A DNA stretch of 17,479 nt from Caldifarciminota bacterium. Lineage in GTDB: Bacteria; Hydrothermota; Hydrothermia; LBFQ01; DSFT01. The DNA lies in NCBI GenBank assembly GCA_015494735.1, contig WGAQ01000004.1:1-17479 (forward strand), given 5' to 3'. Positions 13,787 through 17,479 of the stretch are shown here, in pieces. Below the pieces are notes generated by a model, which saw nothing but the letters and a program-made list of their open reading frames with translations, searched no databases and was not told the origin of the DNA. The position numbers and the translations under genes were made by a program. Each line of letters starts with the position of its first letter. Positions within the stretch are counted from its first letter, which is position 1.

Positions 13787-14924
13787 GGGGGTACAGCACG
13801 GCAAGGCCCCTTATGAACAGAACCATTCGCTGCTCGTAATATGCTCCAATCCTCACCCTCCATCTATCCCCGCCCTTCTCCAGAAATACTTTTGCGGATG
13901 GATAGACTATTACGGGCGGGGTCAGGGGAAACTTCAGGGTGTAGTCCGGATACGGGTCCGGCTGCTCTATGGAATAGGAGCCCCTGAAGACCACCCCTGC
14001 CATCGCAAAGAGTTCACCGGTGTATAAACTCACGAGGAATTTCAACTGGTCCGGCTCTATGAGGGCGGGGATGCGGTGGTAGAGCACCCATCTGGAGGCC
14101 CACTTCCGGTTGGAGAATACGTACGGGGAGCCGTAAAGGACTTCCGCCTTCAGGTAGCCCCGGGGAAGGAACCACTTTCTGAACACGTGCAGGGTGAAAT
14201 CCGGAGGCACCTTGGTAAAAGTGGATGGACTGTACTGAAAATCATCTATCCCCACTTCCAGGAAAAAGGTCCGTGTTCTGAGTCCTGCGAGCCAGAAAGT
14301 GTTGGTTTCCAGACCCTCGTTCCACTGAATCTCCATGTAGGAGCGGAAGGGATTGAAGAGGGACAGGGGGATGCGCCTGTCGGGGGGGAGGATTGCAATC
14401 GCATACTCTCCGAAGAAGAAGGGTCCGATTTCCATCCGTTTTATGGCCATGAACCTGTCCACCCACGTTCCGGGGGGATAGACCGATGGCCCCAGGGCTT
14501 CCGAATCCGGGAGGGAGAGCCCGTTCACGTATCCCGCATAGAAGAGATAGGAGAGGGAGCCCTTCCGATACAGGAATCCGAGTCCCTCGATGGGGTTCCA
14601 GTCCCAGAATATGGATGGGGACAGGCGGAAGGTCCTTCTCCCGACCATCAGAGTCAGGTCATCCAGCTCCAGACCTGCGAAGGCATTGTAATATCCTATG
14701 GGAAATCCCCAGAGGGTCCTGAAAGTCCTGGAGACGGTGTCCTCCACCATGCCCCCCTGAATCAGGGCATGCACCCTTCCCCTCTTCCACGAAATCGTTC
14801 CCCCTGCGAATATCCCGCTGACCACTTCGAGCTCGATTCCCTCCGGGTAATCGTTTACAAATGCATTACCGAACGAGTCGGCAGGCTCCGTAATCCAGAA
14901 GGACAGGATGACTAAAGGGTTCAT
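13782..14924 (-). CDS. Wzi-like outer-membrane beta-barrel protein
   Basis: This 380-residue protein is rich in amphipathic strands with Trp/Tyr/Phe at regular intervals. I see the pattern of a Wzi-like (capsule assembly/outer-membrane) barrel: 'VGRRTFRLSPSIFWDWNPIEGLGF' type segments (about 94-117), 'LSLFNPFRSYMEIQWNEG' (187-204) and 'FFLEVGIDDFQYSP' (219-232). The last two resemble the 'NP..PY..EQWN' and 'E..IDDF' boxes of Wzi-like proteins in FCB bacteria. Its role may be surface polysaccharide attachment or a related outer-membrane task; this is inference. The N-terminus (3-10) is hydrophobic but short and lacks basic residues, so the signal peptide is unusual; an in-frame stop only 12 bases upstream prevents a longer start. 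It overlaps the M23 peptidase gene as ATGA. Confidence 0.7.
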   Translation of the reverse strand: MNPLVILSFWITEPADSFGNAFVNDYPEGIELEVVSGIFAGGTISWKRGRVHALIQGGMVEDTVSRTFRTLWGFPIGYYNAFAGLELDDLTLMVGRRTFRLSPSIFWDWNPIEGLGFLYRKGSLSYLFYAGYVNGLSLPDSEALGPSVYPPGTWVDRFMAIKRMEIGPFFFGEYAIAILPPDRRIPLSLFNPFRSYMEIQWNEGLETNTFWLAGLRTRTFFLEVGIDDFQYSPSTFTKVPPDFTLHVFRKWFLPRGYLKAEVLYGSPYVFSNRKWASRWVLYHRIPALIEPDQLKFLVSLYTGELFAMAGVVFRGSYSIEQPDPYPDYTLKFPLTPPVIVYPSAKVFLEKGGDRWRVRIGAYYEQRMVLFIRGLAVLYPL

Positions 14925-15649
14925 TCCACAAATTTAAGGGGATTGAGTGCCACGTTCCCCTTCCACACCTCGTAATGAACGTGGGGACCTGTGGATTCCC
15001 CTGAGGAGCCGGAATATCCCACCACCTGACCCCTCCTCACACTGTCCCCCTTCGAGACGATGACCCTGGACAGGTGGGCGTAAAGGGTTCTGTATCCCTT
15101 TGCATGGGAAATCCAGACGTGCAGTCCGAATTGAGCATTGGAATCCACCGTGGTGACCACTCCTCTGGCGGTGGCGAATACGGGGGAGCCTGTCTTCAGA
15201 GCAAGGTCCACCCCGATGTGGCCATTTCCGTGAAATCTGGTCAGAACGCCGCTAACCGGAAGGCCGTAAGGAGTGTCTATCTGCTCCACCAGGTCTTCCA
15301 TGAATGTGCCGGATATGGGAGAGTATTCTTCATTCATCGTGGCCGATTCCTCGACTCCCAGCATACCATAAAGTTGTTCTTTGAATCTGCGGAATTCCTC
15401 CACCTCCTTCCGTATGCTGTCCAGGACCATCAACTGCTGCTTCAGTTTCCTGTTCTCCATCTCCAGTTGCATGACCCTCCGGGTGGTGGCGGCGGCCAGT
15501 ATGGCGTACACGACTCCGACCATGAACATCAGGATGAGCAGGGAGAGCATGAATTTTGCAAATCCTATCTGCCATCCCTTCAGGAATATGGTCCTTCTGT
15601 GTCCTTCTTCGTCTATGATGAATATGGACAGGTGCCTTCTCTTTCCCAT
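14921..15649 (-). CDS. Membrane-anchored M23 (LytM) peptidase
   Basis: This is a zinc endopeptidase of the M23 family, or a regulator built on that fold, acting on peptidoglycan in the periplasm. It has 242 residues: a cytoplasmic start (1-30), one transmembrane helix (about 31-53), a coiled-coil linker (56-98), then the LytM domain (about 125-242). The ligands are present: H144 and D148 in HIGVD, H225 in GPHVHYE, with catalytic-type H192 in 'LYAHLS' and H223, so it is likely active. The architecture resembles MepM-like enzymes and the sporulation and cell-division LytM proteins. It starts one base after the folE stop and its stop overlaps the Wzi-like gene start, which indicates co-transcription. 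Confidence 0.92.
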   Translation of the reverse strand: MGKRRHLSIFIIDEEGHRRTIFLKGWQIGFAKFMLSLLILMFMVGVVYAILAAATTRRVMQLEMENRKLKQQLMVLDSIRKEVEEFRRFKEQLYGMLGVEESATMNEEYSPISGTFMEDLVEQIDTPYGLPVSGVLTRFHGNGHIGVDLALKTGSPVFATARGVVTTVDSNAQFGLHVWISHAKGYRTLYAHLSRVIVSKGDSVRRGQVVGYSGSSGESTGPHVHYEVWKGNVALNPLKFVE

Positions 15650-15650
15650 A

Positions 15651-16241
15651 TCAATCCAGGAAGGTGGGTTTCCTCACTATGTGATTCATGAATTCGTTGC
15701 GGGTCCTTATGTCCTCCCTGAAGACACCGAGCATTGCGCTGGTCACCATCTTGTTCCGGGGTTTCTTGACTCCCCTCATGACGCTGCACAGGTGTATCGC
15801 CTCTATGACGACAGCCACCCCCTTGGGTTTGAGTTTTTCCCACAGGGTATTGGCAATCTGCGTTGTGAGCCTCTCCTGCACCTGGAGGCGGCGGGCGAAG
15901 GCATCCACGATGCGGGGAATCTTGGAAAGGCCTATGATTCTACCATCCGGTATATACGCCACGTGGACCACTCCGAAGAAGGGAATCAGGTGATGCTCGC
16001 ACATGGAGTAGAAGTCGATGTCCCTTACTATCACCATCTCGTCGTAGTCTTCCTCGAATATGGCATTGTTGATGAGTTCGTCTATGTCCACCTGGTATCC
16101 GGTCAGGAGTTCGTGCTGGAGCATCTTGGCTACCCGGTAGGGGGTATCGAGGAGGCCCTCCCTCTGAGGGTCCTCCCCAACTTCCTCCAGAATGACCCTG
16201 ACGGCTTCTTCCAGTTTCTTGCTTACCTTTATCCTGCTCAT
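15651..16241 (-). CDS. folE: GTP cyclohydrolase I (FolE)
   Basis: It converts GTP to 7,8-dihydroneopterin triphosphate in the cytoplasm, the first step of tetrahydrofolate synthesis and also the start of the queuosine route. The 196-residue protein is the usual length for type IA. The zinc ligands are C81 and H84 in 'CEHH' and C152 in 'HLCSVMRGV'. The catalytic histidines H83 and H150 are present, as are 'TPYRVAKML' (33-41) and 'IIGLSKIPRIVDAFARRLQVQERLT' (102-126), of which the central LSKIPR is diagnostic. AAGGAG lies five bases before the ATG, and the ATGA overlap with the upstream secreted-protein gene shows tight coupling. Its placement between two envelope genes probably reflects operon packing rather than function. 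Confidence 0.97.
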   Translation of the reverse strand: MSRIKVSKKLEEAVRVILEEVGEDPQREGLLDTPYRVAKMLQHELLTGYQVDIDELINNAIFEEDYDEMVIVRDIDFYSMCEHHLIPFFGVVHVAYIPDGRIIGLSKIPRIVDAFARRLQVQERLTTQIANTLWEKLKPKGVAVVIEAIHLCSVMRGVKKPRNKMVTSAMLGVFREDIRTRNEFMNHIVRKPTFLD

Positions 16242-17479
16242 TTTCTCCTTAACCTGAAAGCCTTCCTTGCAACGAGGCTGTTGTCCGCCGTGACTGCTAT
16301 GATGTATATGCCGGGCTTGAGGAGGGCAGTGTCGTACCCGGCCACATCCTTTTCTATCTCGTAGTTGTTCTCGTAGTAAATCCTGTCCACGTATCTGCCA
16401 GCATCATCGTAGAGATAGATATAGACGCTGCGGGATGGTCTGGGAAGGGTGAAGGAGAACACCAGCCTGTCCCCCACCTTCAGATCCCTGCTGAGAATCT
16501 CTATGGTTCCGGTCTTCGCCGGGGGCTGTATGGAGTTGGGCCTTCCGGGAGTTCCTCCGGGATATGCGCTCTGGCCCCATGCCTGTGCCGTCCAGCCAGG
16601 GGCATTGACGTCCACCCTGATGGTGGTGTAGGGGTCCCTTCCTCCCCAGTAGGATTCGTAGTAGAGGCTGTCCACCGCGAACCCCTCCGGGGTGATTACG
16701 GCCATGGGCTGATAGGAGTTGAAGTAGGTCCAGTCCGTGAGGGCCTGGCAGTTGGTATCGCACCTTTCGGGATAGTAGGAGAATGCATATACTTCACCGG
16801 GCTGGAGTTCTATGGCGGGGAAGGAGGAGGAGTAATAGGTGCTGGTCCCGGCATAGCTCTTTACCCTCAATCCTCCGAGGTTCACCGGATAATCGCATGC
16901 ATTTATGAATTCCACGAACTCCTCATTGGTGGGATAATCGTCGAATTCGTTTATCACCAGGCAGGAGAATCCATTGGGATAGGGGAGATTGTACACGATG
17001 GTGGTGGTGTCTATGTATGCGAAGGTCAGGGTGGCCTGATAGTAGCCCCTTGCGAGGTTGTTTAGGGGTATTTCGAAAGTGAGACTATCCGGACCCCCGG
17101 CATTTAGAACGATGGATGTATCTATATCGCCTGCATTGAAGGAGATGGTCAGGGGCTGGTCGGGTTCCGCCTGCTTCACGAATGCTAAGGATATGGTGTC
17201 TCTGTATCCGTAGTTCAGGCCCGTGAGTTTGTAGGGAAGGGGGTACAGGGTGTATCTGCTGTTGGCTATGAAGACCCGGTACTCTCCGTAGGAGTATGCC
17301 AGGACCCCCTGAAGGCTGATTATATCGTTCTGCGACAGGGCAGGGGCCCCATCCCTTGCCAGAAGGGCCGGAAGGGACGAATTCTTTATGGAATAGACAT
17401 ACCTGTCGTTCGTATCCACCACAACCGCCTTCTCAATGAATATGGCCACCCCCTCGTACATCTCCGCGGTGTCGGGATT
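16238..17479 (-). CDS. Secreted protein with OB-like, lamin-tail and Por-type sorting domains (5' end outside window)
   Basis: The frame is open to the window edge, so this is the last 413 residues. Numbered from the first internal Met (17461), residues 5-75 alternate short strands like an OB-fold domain ('IISLQGVLAYSYGEYRVFI'). Residues 85-165 are a beta-sandwich. Residues 167-310 are a lamin-tail domain: 'CLVINEFDDYPTNEEFVEF' at its start, 'NLGGLRV', 'ELQPGEVYAF' and the closing 'PGGTPGRPNS'. Residues 318-407 look like a Por/T9SS-type C-terminal domain ('YIYLYDDAGRYVDRI', 'LLKPGIYIIAV', 'ARKAFRLRRK'). An OB domain joined to a lamin tail is common in secreted nuclease or adhesive proteins, so the missing part could hold an enzyme; this is inference. 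It overlaps folE as ATGA. Confidence 0.75.
   Translation of the reverse strand, partial: NPDTAEMYEGVAIFIEKAVVVDTNDRYVYSIKNSSLPALLARDGAPALSQNDIISLQGVLAYSYGEYRVFIANSRYTLYPLPYKLTGLNYGYRDTISLAFVKQAEPDQPLTISFNAGDIDTSIVLNAGGPDSLTFEIPLNNLARGYYQATLTFAYIDTTTIVYNLPYPNGFSCLVINEFDDYPTNEEFVEFINACDYPVNLGGLRVKSYAGTSTYYSSSFPAIELQPGEVYAFSYYPERCDTNCQALTDWTYFNSYQPMAVITPEGFAVDSLYYESYWGGRDPYTTIRVDVNAPGWTAQAWGQSAYPGGTPGRPNSIQPPAKTGTIEILSRDLKVGDRLVFSFTLPRPSRSVYIYLYDDAGRYVDRIYYENNYEIEKDVAGYDTALLKPGIYIIAVTADNSLVARKAFRLRRK

Noticed and set aside
12123..14027. Long open frames on the plus strand opposite the 704-residue and Wzi-like genes
   Set aside because: They are antisense to well-formed genes, have Pro/Gly/His-rich compositions without domains, and arise from the purine-biased codon use of the real strand. 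The same holds for long antisense frames at 6970-7938, 8892-9551 and 15381-16364.

Overview
The window looks like chromosomal DNA from a Gram-negative bacterium with an outer membrane: it holds a TonB-dependent receptor C-terminus, a second outer-membrane-barrel-like protein, a heptose-1-phosphate adenylyltransferase (rfaE2-type) and secreted proteins with Por/T9SS-like C-terminal sorting domains. Arginine is written mostly as AGG/AGA and isoleucine often as ATA, and coding strands are purine-rich; this codon style is common in thermophiles. The combination fits an uncultured lineage near the FCB group (WOR-3/Hydrothermae-like), but that placement is inference; no rRNA or other phylogenetic marker is present. 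No phage, insertion sequence or CRISPR array was seen.

Layout. (1) 1-1533, plus: 3' part of a TonB-dependent receptor, closed by a compact hairpin terminator. (2) 1576-4741, plus: a tight phosphate-uptake operon pstC-pstA-pstB-phoU with overlapping genes; no pstS is in the window. (3) 4894-5349, minus: small unknown four-helix membrane protein, then about 300 bases without a convincing gene. (4) 5637-8384, plus: tRNA-Leu(TAA), a small DUF4321-like membrane protein, tRNA-Leu(CAG), a DUF354 glycosyltransferase-like protein, a short-chain polyprenyl diphosphate synthase and a divergent PAP2 (DUF212) protein. (5) 8385-10526, minus: secreted SBBP-type beta-propeller protein. (6) An AT-rich divergent intergenic region with operator-like repeats, then a small anchored protein (10735-11172, plus). 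(7) 11173-17479, minus: a six-gene run, in transcription order: lamin-tail-domain secreted protein (cut by the window edge), folE, an M23 peptidase, a Wzi-like outer-membrane protein, a 704-residue protein I cannot assign, and rfaE2.

How it works together. Most of the window concerns the envelope: phosphate import and its PhoU control, isoprenoid carrier lipid supply, LPS heptose, peptidoglycan cutting and secreted surface proteins.

The most striking signals concern expression. A -10 element of the form TnTARAATT (or TATAATT) lies just before nearly every transcription-unit start, often so close to the start codon that the mRNA should be leaderless or nearly so, whereas several operon-internal genes carry Shine-Dalgarno sites. 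Both tRNA-Leu genes are followed, after a single base, by the TTG start codon of a protein gene. 3' maturation of the tRNA would therefore also create the 5' end of an essentially leaderless mRNA. Two convergent gene pairs also abut with no base between their stop codons.
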